Notes: generated from the sequence alone by a model not told the origin. A stretch of DNA of 64,000 bases from Poriferisodalis sp965231925 (GCA_965231925.1 OZ246894.1:2728001-2792000); one strand, 5' to 3'; positions 52,862 through 61,578 are shown, numbered from the stretch's first letter. Numbers and translations: made by a program.

Positions 52862-54478
52862 GTGCCAACGCTGCACAGCACCGTGAGCGAACCTGCCCCG
52901 CTGGCAGCCGGCGCCGACCTCGCGGCTCGCATCGAGCGTTGGGCCGACCACCGCCCCGACGCAGTCGCCGTGGCCTTCGAGGGAGTCGAGCACTCCTACC
53001 GCTCCTTCGCCGACCAGATTGCAACGACGGCCGGTTGGCTGGCCGACCACGGCGTCGGCGAGGGCGACCGGGTGGCGTGGCTTGGCCCGAACCGGCCCGC
53101 TGCGCTGCGGCTGATGCTGGGATGTTCGTGGCTGGGCGCCATCTACCTGCCGCTGAACTCTCGCTTGACACCGCCCGAGCACCGCTGGATCCTCGACCAC
53201 GCTGAACCCGCCCTGCTGGCGGTCGACTCGACGTTCGCCGAACATGGCGCGGCCGTCGGCGCACTGTGCAAGCGGCGCGAGGTGCCCGACGAACCCGACG
53301 GCTTCGCGGCTGCGGGCACCACACCTGCGCGCCGGGGCACGCCCGACCATCCGGTGCTGCTGGCCTATACCTCGGGCACCACCGGGCACCCCAAGGGCGC
53401 CCTGCTGGACCAGGCGGCTATGGCAGCGAATGCCGTCAACTCGACCCATGCGCACGACCTCACCAGCGAGGACCGGGTGCTCACCACCATCCCGCTGTTC
53501 CACGTCGGCGGGCTGAACATCCAGACGCTGCCTGCTGTGCTGGGAGGGGCCGCTGTGCTCATCGAGCGGGCGTTCGACGCCGAGCAGTTTCTCGACGACG
53601 TCGAGCAGTGGCAGCCGACATGGACGGTGCTGGTGCCGGCCGCCTTGACCGCCGTCGCCGCGCACCCGCGTTTTGCGAGCGCCGACCTCGGCTCACTGCG
53701 CGGCATCATGACGGGATCCTCTCCCGTGCCGGCGGCTGCCACCCAGCCCTTCTTCGACCGTGGCGTGCCGGTAGGGCAGATTTACGGGTCCACCGAGACG
53801 GCGCCGATCGCCGCGCACCTGCGCTGCGACGAGGCGGCCGCCCACCGGGGCTCGTGCGGCAAGCCCTCGACGATGTGCGAGGTGCGCATCGTGACCGACG
53901 CCGGGGCCGACGTGGCACCGGGCGAGCGCGGCGAGCTGTGGGTGCGCGGGCCGAGCGTCCTGCGGCAGTACTGGCGCGATGCACAGGCCACCGCAGAAGC
54001 CCTGGTCGACGGGTGGTTCCGCACAGGCGATGTGGGCCACGCCGACGACAGCGGCTGGATCTACATCGACGACCGCCGCAAGGACATGATCATCTCCGGT
54101 GGCGAGAACATCTATCCCGCGGAGCTCGAAGAGGTGCTCGCCCGCAGCGACCTGGTCGCGGAATCGACCGTCGTCGGTGTGCCCGACGAGCGCTGGGGCG
54201 AGGTGCCGGTCATCGTCGCCACCCGCCCCCCGAACCAGCCCGCCGGCGGCAGCCCCGATGCGGCGTGCGCCGACGCCGACGCCTCAGCCGATGCCGTCTC
54301 AGCAGCCCTGCTCGGACTCTTCGAGGGAAAGCTCGCTCGCTTCAAGCACCCCAAGGCCGTCATCTGGGTCGATGAACTGCCGCGCACCGCACTCGGCAAG
54401 GTACGCAAACACGAGGTGCAAGCTCAGCTCGCAGCTCTGCGCAGCACCCCGCAAGACAACCGGAGCACCGCACCATGA
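52862..54478 (+). CDS. AMP-forming acyl-CoA synthetase
   Basis: 538 aa from GTG 52862 (GTG 52883 is an alternative). Motifs: LAYTSGTTGHPKGALL (about 167-182), YGSTETAPIAAH, GWFRTGDVGH, DRRKDMIISGG followed by ENIYPAELEEVL, and TALGKVRKHEV with the catalytic Lys near 509. A Pro/Ala/Asp-rich insertion lies shortly before the last motif. It activates a carboxylic acid as a CoA ester; substrate unknown. It starts 26 bp after the NicX-like gene, and its stop overlaps the next start (ATGA). Confidence 0.9.
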   Translation: MPTLHSTVSEPAPLAAGADLAARIERWADHRPDAVAVAFEGVEHSYRSFADQIATTAGWLADHGVGEGDRVAWLGPNRPAALRLMLGCSWLGAIYLPLNSRLTPPEHRWILDHAEPALLAVDSTFAEHGAAVGALCKRREVPDEPDGFAAAGTTPARRGTPDHPVLLAYTSGTTGHPKGALLDQAAMAANAVNSTHAHDLTSEDRVLTTIPLFHVGGLNIQTLPAVLGGAAVLIERAFDAEQFLDDVEQWQPTWTVLVPAALTAVAAHPRFASADLGSLRGIMTGSSPVPAAATQPFFDRGVPVGQIYGSTETAPIAAHLRCDEAAAHRGSCGKPSTMCEVRIVTDAGADVAPGERGELWVRGPSVLRQYWRDAQATAEALVDGWFRTGDVGHADDSGWIYIDDRRKDMIISGGENIYPAELEEVLARSDLVAESTVVGVPDERWGEVPVIVATRPPNQPAGGSPDAACADADASADAVSAALLGLFEGKLARFKHPKAVIWVDELPRTALGKVRKHEVQAQLAALRSTPQDNRSTAP

Positions 54479-55398
54479 GCCACGACTCCCCCGAACAGGC
54501 CGCAGAGCGCAGTCCCGAGCCAGATGACGTCGCTTTCATCGGACTCGGCGTCATGGGCTACCCGATGGCCGGGCACTTGGCTGCGGCCGGGCATCGGGTC
54601 ACCGTGTTCAATCGCACGAAGAGCGTCGCTCAGCGCTGGACCGCCGAACACGCCGGGGTGACGGCACCCACACCGGCTCAGGCTGCCGCCGGCGCATCGA
54701 TCGTGTTCATGTGCGTCGGCGCTGATGACGACGTGCGTGCTGTCGCCTACGGCGATGACGGTGCCTTAGGCGCCATGAGCGACGGGTCGATCCTCGTTGA
54801 CCACACGACGGCGTCGGCGGATTTGGCACGTGAGCTGGCCGCGGTGTCCTCCGAGCAAGGCGTGGGCTTTGTGGACGCGCCCGTATCCGGGGGCGAAGCC
54901 GGGGCGCAGAACGGCGTCCTGACAGTCATGTGCGGCGGCGAAGCGGGACACTTCGAACGGGCCCGGCCGGTCATCGACGCCTATGCGCGGGCGATCACCC
55001 TGATCGGCGCCGCAGGCTCGGGCCAGCTCACCAAGATGGTGAACCAGATCTGCATCGCCGGGCTGGTCCAGACACTGTCGGAGGGTCTCGAGTTCGGCCG
55101 GCGGGCCGGCCTCGACCTCGACGCTGTGCTGGAGACCATCTCGCAGGGCGCTGCGGGGTCGTGGCAGATGTCCAACCGCGGGACCACGATGATGGCCGAC
55201 GAGTTCGAGTTCGGCTTCGCTGTGGACTGGATGCGCAAGGACCTCGGCATCGTGATGGCCGAAGCGCAGCGCAACGGTGCTCCCCTGCCGGTTACGTCGC
55301 TCGTCGACCAGTTCTACAAACGCGTCCAGGAGCTCGGCGGCGGCCGCTGGGACACCTCCAGCCTCATTGCATTGCTACGCCCTCCGCCGCAGCGCTGA
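54475..55398 (+). CDS. 3-hydroxyisobutyrate dehydrogenase-like NAD(P)-dependent oxidoreductase
   Basis: 307 aa. N-terminal Rossmann motif FIGLGVMGYPMAGHLAAAGH (about 20-39), substrate-binding DAPVSGGEAGAQNGVLTVM, and the catalytic Lys in GSGQLTKMVNQ (about 187). Members oxidise beta-hydroxy acids (3-hydroxyisobutyrate, tartronate semialdehyde, 6-phosphogluconate-like). The ATG overlaps the ligase stop by 4 nt, so expression is coupled. It may handle a semialdehyde/hydroxy-acid pair in the same pathway as the downstream aminotransferase. Confidence 0.9.
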   Translation: MSHDSPEQAAERSPEPDDVAFIGLGVMGYPMAGHLAAAGHRVTVFNRTKSVAQRWTAEHAGVTAPTPAQAAAGASIVFMCVGADDDVRAVAYGDDGALGAMSDGSILVDHTTASADLARELAAVSSEQGVGFVDAPVSGGEAGAQNGVLTVMCGGEAGHFERARPVIDAYARAITLIGAAGSGQLTKMVNQICIAGLVQTLSEGLEFGRRAGLDLDAVLETISQGAAGSWQMSNRGTTMMADEFEFGFAVDWMRKDLGIVMAEAQRNGAPLPVTSLVDQFYKRVQELGGGRWDTSSLIALLRPPPQR

Positions 55399-55424
55399 GC
55401 ACGCGGCAAGTACCGTGCGGGCTC

Positions 55425-56507
55425 GTGACACACAGCGACCGCATCCTGATGGGGCCGGGGCCCTCCAACCCCTATCCCGAGGTGATGGAGGCGTTCACCC
55501 GCCCCATCCTCGGCCACCTCGACCCTGAATTCATCGCCCTGCTCGACGAGACCAACGGGCGGCTGCGGGCCGTGTGGCAGACCCGGAACCTGCTGACGTT
55601 CCCGGTCAGCGCCACCGGCTCGGCAGGGATGGAAGCGGCCTTCTGCAACTTCGTCGAGCCTGGCGATGCAGTGGTCATCGGCGTCAACGGTGTCTTCGGC
55701 ACCCGCATGTGCGACGTGGCTGCACGCTGTGGCGCCGAGGTAGTGGCCGTGAACACCGATTGGGGCCGCGCCATCGATCCGCAGCGTCTCATCGAGGCCC
55801 ACCCGGCACCGAAGATCATCGCGGTGGTCCACGCAGAAACGTCCACTGGCGTGCGAAACGACATCGCACCGCTGGGCGAAGCGAAGGGCGATGCGCTCCT
55901 GCTCACCGACTGCGTCACATCGCTGGGCGGCATCGAAGTCGACATCGACGGGTGGGGCGTCGACATCGCCTACAGCGGCACGCAGAAGTGCCTCGGTGTG
56001 CCCCCGGGTCTTGCGCCGCTCACTGTCAGCGACCGTGCGCTGGACTCGCTGGTCGGTCGGCCGCAGAGCTGGTACCTGGACTTGAACATGATCCGGGCCT
56101 ATGTCGTCGGCGAGGGCGCCCGCGCCTACCACCACACTGCGCCGATCTCGATGCTCTATGGCCTCCATGCCGGCCTCGGCGCCGTGCTCGACGAAGGGCT
56201 GGCCAACGCCTGGGCGCGCCACCAGGCCTGCGGCGACGAACTGCATGCTCGCCTGCCCGAGCTGGGCTTCGAGCTGTGGGCCCAGGAGGGTCACCGTCTG
56301 CCCGAGCTCACCACCGTCACGCTGCCTGCGGGATTCGACGATGCCGCGGGCCGGCGCGCCCTGCTCGAGCGTTACGGCATCGAAGTGGGCGGCGGGCTCG
56401 GCCCAGTCGCCGGCAAGGTGTGGCGCATCGGCTGCATGGGCCATACCGCCCGGATGCGCAACGTCAGGATGCTGCTGGGCGCCCTCGAGGAACTCGTCCG
56501 AAGCTGA
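55425..56507 (+). CDS. Class V aminotransferase (alanine-glyoxylate / pyridoxamine-pyruvate type)
   Basis: 360 aa from GTG 55425. MGPGPSNPYPEVMEAF and PILGHLDPEF are the usual N-terminal family stretch; the PLP Lys is in AYSGTQKCLGVPPGLAP (about residue 188), with HAETSTGV and LLTDCVTSLGG before it. It transfers an amino group between an amino acid and glyoxylate or pyruvate. It follows the HIBADH-like gene by 26 bp. With NicX-like, ligase and dehydrogenase genes it could serve breakdown of an N-containing compound, but the pathway is unknown. Confidence 0.9.
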   Translation: MTHSDRILMGPGPSNPYPEVMEAFTRPILGHLDPEFIALLDETNGRLRAVWQTRNLLTFPVSATGSAGMEAAFCNFVEPGDAVVIGVNGVFGTRMCDVAARCGAEVVAVNTDWGRAIDPQRLIEAHPAPKIIAVVHAETSTGVRNDIAPLGEAKGDALLLTDCVTSLGGIEVDIDGWGVDIAYSGTQKCLGVPPGLAPLTVSDRALDSLVGRPQSWYLDLNMIRAYVVGEGARAYHHTAPISMLYGLHAGLGAVLDEGLANAWARHQACGDELHARLPELGFELWAQEGHRLPELTTVTLPAGFDDAAGRRALLERYGIEVGGGLGPVAGKVWRIGCMGHTARMRNVRMLLGALEELVRS

Positions 56508-56538
56508 ATCGGGGTCGCCGCTGGTGCGGCGTTGCTGA

Positions 56539-57741
56539 TCAGCCCGTCGGGTGCAACTGCAGCAGTTCGCGGCCGAGCGCGGCCCGGTAGGTGTTGTGGA
56601 AGTGATGCAGCGCAGGCTCGTTGCGCCCGAACACGACGTGGCTGAGCGCCCCGCTGTTGGCTGAGCGCTGCTGGCTGGCACTCATCGCGTAGTCCTCGTC
56701 ACGGATGATGTTCCCGAATCCGCGAGCCACCTCTTCGGCCATGTGGACAGCATCTTCGGTAGGTGCATCGCCAGACGCTGAGTCGAGCGAGACGTGGGGC
56801 CGCAGGTAGAACGAGATGCGGCTCGTGTGCCGCCCCGGATCCTGCGCGTCGGGATAGGCGCGGACGACATAGACGACGCTGCCCGAGGGGATGAGCTGCG
56901 TGTTGGGGAACAGCCAGTACACCGGCAGCGTGGCGGTACACAGGTCCCAGTCGTCGGGCGGGAGCTTGCGCATGTCGTCGATCTCACGCCGGCACAGCAG
57001 CATTCGGTGGTTCCGGCCGAAGGTGTCATAGCACTGCACGTTGCCGTGAAAGGCCACCGAAAGCGTGTCGGAATGCAGCACCGGGAAGTGGTACGTCTCG
57101 CCGAACGTATCCATGGCGAGCTTCCAGTTGCAGTCCACGTCGTACCGGTCGCCGCCGAGCCGGCGCAGCTTGCCGAGATCCCAGTCGGCGAGGTCTGCGG
57201 TCAGTTCGGCTCCCAGCAGCTCGTCGGGATCGATGACGCCATCGGGCTGCGGATGCACCCACAGCAGGCCCTCGCGCTCGACCGCCGGCAGCGGGACCAG
57301 TCCCAGTTCTGAGCGATCCAGCTCGCCGAAGTGGTCGGACTTGGGCAAACCCACCAGTGTCCCGTTGCCGTCGTAGGTCCAGTTGTGAAACGGGCAGGCA
57401 AAGCGGCGCTTTGTGCCGCGCTCGGCAGACTCGATGACCACACCGCGGTGCCGGCAGGCGTTCACGAACGCCTTGAACTCCCCCGACGCCGTGCGCGTCG
57501 CCAGGATCGGTGTGCCGAGTTCATCGAAGGTCATGAACGACCCGGGCTCAGCCAGATCGCCCGACAGCCCGACAATCTGCGGATGATGGTCGAAGAACTC
57601 GCCGCGCTCCGCTGCTGCAAGTTCAGGATCGGTGTATGACGACGTGGGGTTGTACCTCACGCCGCCGGCATCCACGTTGGTGCCGGAGTCGAGTCGCGCC
57701 AACAGGGTCTTGATCTGATCGATCTGCTCGGCGCGTATCAC
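56539..57741 (-). CDS. Rieske non-heme iron oxygenase, alpha subunit
   Basis: 400 aa from GTG 57741; a CATACT -10-like box lies 6 nt upstream, so it may be leaderless. Rieske ligands: CRHRG (about 96) and CPFHNWTYD (about 115). The catalytic iron ligands are in DTFGETYHFPVLH (about 210) with a later Asp expected. It oxidises a substrate with electrons from a reductase/ferredoxin, neither of which is adjacent; the ferredoxin at 21647 is a remote candidate. The family includes aromatic dioxygenases and carnitine or betaine demethylases, so specificity is open. Convergent with the aminotransferase. Confidence 0.88.
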   Translation of the reverse strand: MIRAEQIDQIKTLLARLDSGTNVDAGGVRYNPTSSYTDPELAAAERGEFFDHHPQIVGLSGDLAEPGSFMTFDELGTPILATRTASGEFKAFVNACRHRGVVIESAERGTKRRFACPFHNWTYDGNGTLVGLPKSDHFGELDRSELGLVPLPAVEREGLLWVHPQPDGVIDPDELLGAELTADLADWDLGKLRRLGGDRYDVDCNWKLAMDTFGETYHFPVLHSDTLSVAFHGNVQCYDTFGRNHRMLLCRREIDDMRKLPPDDWDLCTATLPVYWLFPNTQLIPSGSVVYVVRAYPDAQDPGRHTSRISFYLRPHVSLDSASGDAPTEDAVHMAEEVARGFGNIIRDEDYAMSASQQRSANSGALSHVVFGRNEPALHHFHNTYRAALGRELLQLHPTG

Positions 57742-57781
57742 GTCGAAAGTATGCCAGCACCCTGCATGTGGGAGCGGGGGC

Positions 57782-58642
57782 TCAGCGCAGCCAGTCGTTG
57801 TACTCCGGCTGGCGCTTGGCCAGGAATGCTGCGACGCCCTCGGCGGCATCGGGCAGGTGGTCGGTGATGGCCGTCTTGGAGGCGATCTCGTCGAGCGACT
57901 GCTCCCAAGTCATCTTTGCCGCCAGCAGGATCGACCGCTTCAGCATCCGCATGGCCACCTGGGGCCCTTCGGCCAGCTCGGCGGCGAGCTCGGCGGCGGC
58001 CGTTGCGAGTTGGTCATCGTCGACCACTTCGTGCACCAGCCCGAGCTCGTGTGCGGCCTCGCCGTCGACGATCCGCTTGCGCATCATGAAGTCGGTCGCC
58101 TTGGCCACGCCGAGGTGCTGCACCAGCAGCCACTGGCCGCCCTCGTCGGGCAGCAGGCCGAAACGCAGCGTTGCCGAGCCCATGCGAGCCGAGCGCGCCG
58201 CGATCCGGAAGTCGCACGCCAGCGCGAAGCTGAAGCCGGTCTGGATGGCGAAGCCGTTGATGGCAGAGATGGTCAGCTTGTCGAGGCGGCGCACCGCGGT
58301 GTTGACCGCCTGGGAGATCGTCCGCAAGCTGTTGTAGGTGCCCGCGGCATTGTGATGCCCGCCGAAGATCTCGGGCATGGCAGACGGGTGGGATTGCTCG
58401 TAGCTGCCCAGGTTGTCGCCCGCCCAGAACGCCCTGCCCTGGCCGGTGAACACCACCACCCGCACCGCGTCGTCCATCTGCACTTGGGTGATCAGCTCGA
58501 TCAGATCCCGCTTCATCGAATGGGTCGAAGCGTTCATCGATTCGGGCCGGTTGAACGTCACGGTCAGCACACCGTTAGGTGCCAAGGCCTGCTCGAAGCC
58601 GAAATACTCGGTGTCGAGGTAGCCCGCTTGCTCGGTTGTCAT
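57782..58642 (-). CDS. Enoyl-CoA hydratase/isomerase (crotonase family)
   Basis: 286 aa, GGGG about 8 nt before the ATG. Crotonase motifs: VTFNRPESMNASTHSM, VVVFTGQGRAFWAGDNLG (oxyanion hole), AINGFAIQTGFSFALACDFR, and FGLLPDEGGQWLL with the Glu region. It would hydrate or isomerise an enoyl-CoA. The gene is upstream of the Rieske gene on the same strand (40-bp gap), so they may be co-transcribed. Its upstream region holds the tandem operator-like repeats at 58711-58745, shared with the divergent small gene. Confidence 0.9.
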   Translation of the reverse strand: MTTEQAGYLDTEYFGFEQALAPNGVLTVTFNRPESMNASTHSMKRDLIELITQVQMDDAVRVVVFTGQGRAFWAGDNLGSYEQSHPSAMPEIFGGHHNAAGTYNSLRTISQAVNTAVRRLDKLTISAINGFAIQTGFSFALACDFRIAARSARMGSATLRFGLLPDEGGQWLLVQHLGVAKATDFMMRKRIVDGEAAHELGLVHEVVDDDQLATAAAELAAELAEGPQVAMRMLKRSILLAAKMTWEQSLDEIASKTAITDHLPDAAEGVAAFLAKRQPEYNDWLR

Positions 58643-58710
58643 CGCTGATCCCCCTGCGTATGCGCCGGCCCGCCTTCTGCGGGACCCGTGCTGAACCTAG
58701 TGATACCTGA

Positions 58711-58745
58711 ACTTACTGATAATGCAGTACTTACTGACAATGCAG
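58711..58745. promoter_or_regulatory. Tandem 17-bp operator-like direct repeats
   Basis: Copies at 58711-58727 and 58729-58745 differ by one base; both read ACTTACTGA-(T/C)-AATGCAG. Period 18 bp. They lie between two divergent genes, and the second copy covers the -35 element of the rightward promoter, as expected for a repressor site. Confidence 0.7.
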
Positions 58746-58766
58746 GCACTCGGTACGCTGCCCGCC
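58731..58766 (+). promoter_or_regulatory. Promoter of the 122-aa gene, leaderless
   Basis: TTACTG (58731-58736), 17-bp spacer, TACGCT (58754-58759), 7 nt, then GTG 58767. The -35 is inside the operator-like repeat. Confidence 0.6.
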
Positions 58767-59135
58767 GTGACCGGCGAGTCAGGCGATGGGCGATTCAGCC
58801 CGTTCGAGGGGGTGCTCATGCTGCGGCTTGACGCCGAGACGCCCGGTGGCGACCGCACCTACTACGTCACGCCGTTCGTGACTGACGGCGAGCGGCTGTT
58901 CGTCTTCGACGAACCCGGCGACCGCAGCGACGCTCTCGAAGAGCTGCTGGTCGGCAACCGCACTGCCATCAGCTCCGCAACGACCGGTGACTTGAGTGTC
59001 GATGCCGTCGGGAGCTACCCCACACCCGACGAGGAAGCCTGGGCCCGCGACGCGTGCTCGGCGAGATTCTTCTACGACCAAGCCCTGCAGGACCTGGCCC
59101 AGCTCGGTGGCCTGGTGACACTCCACCCCGCCTGA
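58767..59135 (+). CDS. Small acidic hypothetical protein under a repeat-covered promoter
   Basis: 122 aa from the GTG at 58767. The frame is open 15 codons further up, but those codons are the operator repeat and promoter, so the GTG is preferred. Sequence: FSPFEGVLMLRLDAETPGGD, then YYVTPFVTDGERLFVFDEPG and a helical C-terminus ending LGGLVTLHPA. No signal peptide, membrane segment or known motif. Family not recognised. It is divergent from enoyl-CoA hydratase and likely under the same regulator. Confidence 0.65.
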   Translation: MTGESGDGRFSPFEGVLMLRLDAETPGGDRTYYVTPFVTDGERLFVFDEPGDRSDALEELLVGNRTAISSATTGDLSVDAVGSYPTPDEEAWARDACSARFFYDQALQDLAQLGGLVTLHPA

Positions 59136-59156
59136 GCAACCAGTCGCCAGTTACTC

Positions 59157-59229
59157 GCCGCTCTTGTTCGCTGCGCTCACGGGCCGCTCGGGCCGCGGCT
59201 TCGCCGCCGGCTCAGCCTCTAGGGTTCCG
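59157..59229 (+). repeat. Dispersed ~74-bp repeat, copy B, ending in the LLM gene promoter
   Basis: Second copy of the element at 44665-44738. It ends at the TAGGGT -10 box (59220-59225), which is 7 nt before the GTG of the LLM oxidoreductase. Confidence 0.85.
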
Positions 59230-59232
59230 GGC

Positions 59233-60300
59233 GTGCGAACAGCCATCGGATTCGGAGGTCCGGCGTCGGGCAAGCGCCGCGACTGGGATGAACAGGTCGA
59301 GTTTCTGCGAGAAGCCGACCGCCTCGGCGTCGACATCTTGTGGTCCGCCGAGGCATGGGGCATGGACGGCGTCAGCACGCTCGCCTACCTCGCCGCGGTG
59401 ACCGAACGGTGCCAGCTCGGCACCGGCATCTTGCAGATCTCGGCTCGCGCCCCGGTCATGACCGCCATGACCGCGCTGTCGCTGGCTGCTATGACCGGCG
59501 ACCGGTTCATCCTGGGGCTCGGCGTGAGCGGGCCCCAGGTGGTCGAAGGGCTCCACGGGGTTCGCTTCGCCGACCCGCTGGGGCGGCTGCGCGAGACCGT
59601 CGATATCTGCCGCCAAGCGTTTGCGGGCGAGAAAATTGCCTATGACGGCCGCCACCATGTGCTTCCGCTGCCCGATGGGCAGGGCAAGTCGCTGCGACTG
59701 GCGCAGCCTGCAAACGACAACATCGAGATCTGGCTCGCAACCCTGGGCCCCAAGTCATTGCGGTACACCGGCGAAGCCGCTGACGGCTGGGTGGGCGTGT
59801 GCTTCGTGCCGAGCCGTCCAGAGGTGACATGGGGCAAGGTGCTCTCCGGTGCCGCAGCCGCCGGACGCCCACCGAGCGCTGTCGCGTGCCAGGCGGGCGG
59901 CGCCGTGGAGTTCGGCGACGACCTCGAAGAGCTGATAGCGCCTCGACGTCCCGGCCTCGCGTTCACGCTGGGCGCAATGGGCTCAGCAACCGCGAACTTC
60001 TACAACGACGCCTACCGCCGCGCCGGCTTCGACGACGAATGCCGCCACGTGCAACGCCTGTGGCTCGACGGCGATCGCGCTGGCGCCGCAGCCGCCGTGC
60101 CCGACCGCCTGGTCACCGAAACCAACTTCTTGGGCACCCACGACCAGGTCACCGACCAGGTGCGGGCGTATCGCGACGCCGGAGTGGACGTGTTGCGTCT
60201 GCAGCCCGAGGGGGCCACCGCCGCCGACCGGCTGGACACGCTCGCACAGATGGTCGACATCGTGCGGGCCGTCAACGCCGAAGCCCCCGCCACCGGCTAA
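59233..60300 (+). CDS. LLM-class F420-dependent oxidoreductase
   Basis: 355 aa from the GTG at 59233 (TAGGGT 7 nt upstream). Luciferase-like TIM barrel: FLREADRLGVDILWSAEAWG, LGTGILQISARAPVMTAMTA, FILGLGVSGPQVVEGLHG and RLRETVDICRQAFAG are typical of actinobacterial F420-dependent enzymes. It would use reduced F420 (or FMN) to reduce or oxidise a small molecule; substrate unknown. Single-gene unit between the 122-aa gene and msrB. Confidence 0.9.
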   Translation: MRTAIGFGGPASGKRRDWDEQVEFLREADRLGVDILWSAEAWGMDGVSTLAYLAAVTERCQLGTGILQISARAPVMTAMTALSLAAMTGDRFILGLGVSGPQVVEGLHGVRFADPLGRLRETVDICRQAFAGEKIAYDGRHHVLPLPDGQGKSLRLAQPANDNIEIWLATLGPKSLRYTGEAADGWVGVCFVPSRPEVTWGKVLSGAAAAGRPPSAVACQAGGAVEFGDDLEELIAPRRPGLAFTLGAMGSATANFYNDAYRRAGFDDECRHVQRLWLDGDRAGAAAAVPDRLVTETNFLGTHDQVTDQVRAYRDAGVDVLRLQPEGATAADRLDTLAQMVDIVRAVNAEAPATG

Positions 60301-60360
60301 TCCGGCCCACGGGCTCGCCGCGACCCATCAGGCAGCCTCAGCGTCACTACCGTAGGTTCC

Positions 60361-60771
60361 ATGACGGAACGACCTGTCGCATTCACTGAGTCGGAGTTGC
60401 GGGAGCGGCTCACCCCGATGCAGTACCACGTCACCCAAGAGGCAGGCACCGAACGCCCCTTCACCGGCGAGACCTGGGACAACCACGCCGAGGGCGACTA
60501 CCTCTGCGTGGTGTGCGGTGCCGAGCTGTTCAGCTCAGAGACAAAGTTCGAGAGCGGTTCGGGCTGGCCGAGCTTCTGGAAGCCGGTCGACGACGCTGCG
60601 GTTGATACCGAGGCCGATCGCTCCCTCGGCATGGTCCGCACTGAGGTGATGTGCAAGGCCTGCGGCGCGCATTTGGGCCACGTCTTTCCCGACGGTCCGC
60701 GGCCGACGGGCGATCGCTTCTGCATGAACTCGGCGTCGCTGCAGTTCTCGCCCGCCGACAACCCGGACTGA
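60361..60771 (+). CDS. msrB: Peptide-methionine (R)-S-oxide reductase
   Basis: 136 aa. ATG at 60361 with TACCGT 7 nt upstream. Zinc Cys pairs are CVVC (about 48-51) and CKAC (about 97-100), the core is KFESGSGWPSFWKPVD, and the catalytic Cys is in RFCMNSASL. It repairs methionine R-sulfoxide in proteins, with thioredoxin as usual donor. It has the ordinary Cys, not Sec, at the catalytic site. Convergent with the MerR gene. Confidence 0.96.
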   Translation: MTERPVAFTESELRERLTPMQYHVTQEAGTERPFTGETWDNHAEGDYLCVVCGAELFSSETKFESGSGWPSFWKPVDDAAVDTEADRSLGMVRTEVMCKACGAHLGHVFPDGPRPTGDRFCMNSASLQFSPADNPD

Positions 60772-60818
60772 CTCGGTTCGTCTGAGCACCGGTCGGCCAA
60801 GCGGGCACAGCGTCAGCC

Positions 60819-60841
60819 GGGCACCAGTTCAGCCGGTGCCC
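60819..60841. terminator. Hairpin between convergent msrB and MerR genes
   Basis: 7-bp perfect stem (60819-60825 with 60835-60841) and 9-nt loop, within a small degenerate repeat array of GGTGCCCAGTC units up to about 60865. Placed between two stops, so likely a shared terminator. Confidence 0.55.
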
Positions 60842-60888
60842 AGTCAGCTGGTGCCCAGTCGGCCAGCGACCGGAACGCCGCTGGCGGG

Positions 60889-61512
60889 TCAATCGGTGAT
60901 GCCGTCGCCCGGTTCGCTGCCGATGTCCAGACTGAGCTGAACAGCGATCGGTTCGTCAGGAAACAGCTTCACCACGTCGGCGTCGAGCTCGCGGCGCACG
61001 CCCGCTACGGGCAGCACAGTCAGCATGGCCGCCTGGCCTTGTCGCAGCAGGCTCAGCACCTGGTCGTCGTCGACCAGCAACACGTCGGTGCCGCTGATGA
61101 CGATGTTCGCCGACGCAACCTCGCCGCCGAGCTGGTTGCGGAGGTAGTCGAACGCCCGCGCAATCGACTTCAGGTCGATGCCGGCGTCGCGCATCTTCTT
61201 GGCGATCTTCAGCTCGACGAGGTCGTTGTAGGAATAGCGACGCCGTGATCCGCTGCCGGTGGCTTTCGCAACCGACGGCCTCACCAGCCCCTGGCGGGCC
61301 CAGTGATCGAGCTGGCGGTAGGTGATGCCGACAAGCTCTGCCGTCTGCGGGCCGAAGAAACCCTCCGCGAGCGCGCCGAGGGCTTCAGCGCCGCTTGACT
61401 CGGAGAGGTCTGCCTCGCCGGTGGACTCAAGAGGCGCCGGGCGGGATCTCGGCGTGTCGGCGCCCCCCGAAGCCGCTGGCTCCGATGACAGAGCTCGTTG
61501 CTGAACGGCCAT
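60889..61512 (-). CDS. MerR-family regulator (Rv1830-like position)
   Basis: 207 aa from ATG 61512, with GGGGAGG upstream; the 12 codons above it hold the ribosome site. After a disordered N-terminus a MerR helix-turn-helix runs ELVGITYRQLDHWARQGLV, then SRRRYSYNDLVELKIAKKM. The C-terminal region (IVISGTDVLLVDDDQVLSLL) has no metal-binding Cys. It corresponds by position to the last gene of the mycobacterial gcvH-garA-Rv1828-Rv1829-Rv1830 cluster. Its own 5' region has a dyad at 61549-61578, possibly for autoregulation. Confidence 0.88.
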   Translation of the reverse strand: MAVQQRALSSEPAASGGADTPRSRPAPLESTGEADLSESSGAEALGALAEGFFGPQTAELVGITYRQLDHWARQGLVRPSVAKATGSGSRRRYSYNDLVELKIAKKMRDAGIDLKSIARAFDYLRNQLGGEVASANIVISGTDVLLVDDDQVLSLLRQGQAAMLTVLPVAGVRRELDADVVKLFPDEPIAVQLSLDIGSEPGDGITD

Positions 61513-61548
61513 CAGTCTTTCCTCCCCCGTCCACAGCGGACGCCGCAA

Positions 61549-61578
61549 ATCACATTTTGCGAACTACCGATTTGTGAT
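61549..61578. promoter_or_regulatory. Dyad in the MerR 5' region
   Basis: ATCACA (61549-61554) and TGTGAT (61573-61578), separated by 18 bp of AT-richer sequence, about 37 bp upstream of the MerR start. Possible operator. Confidence 0.4.
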
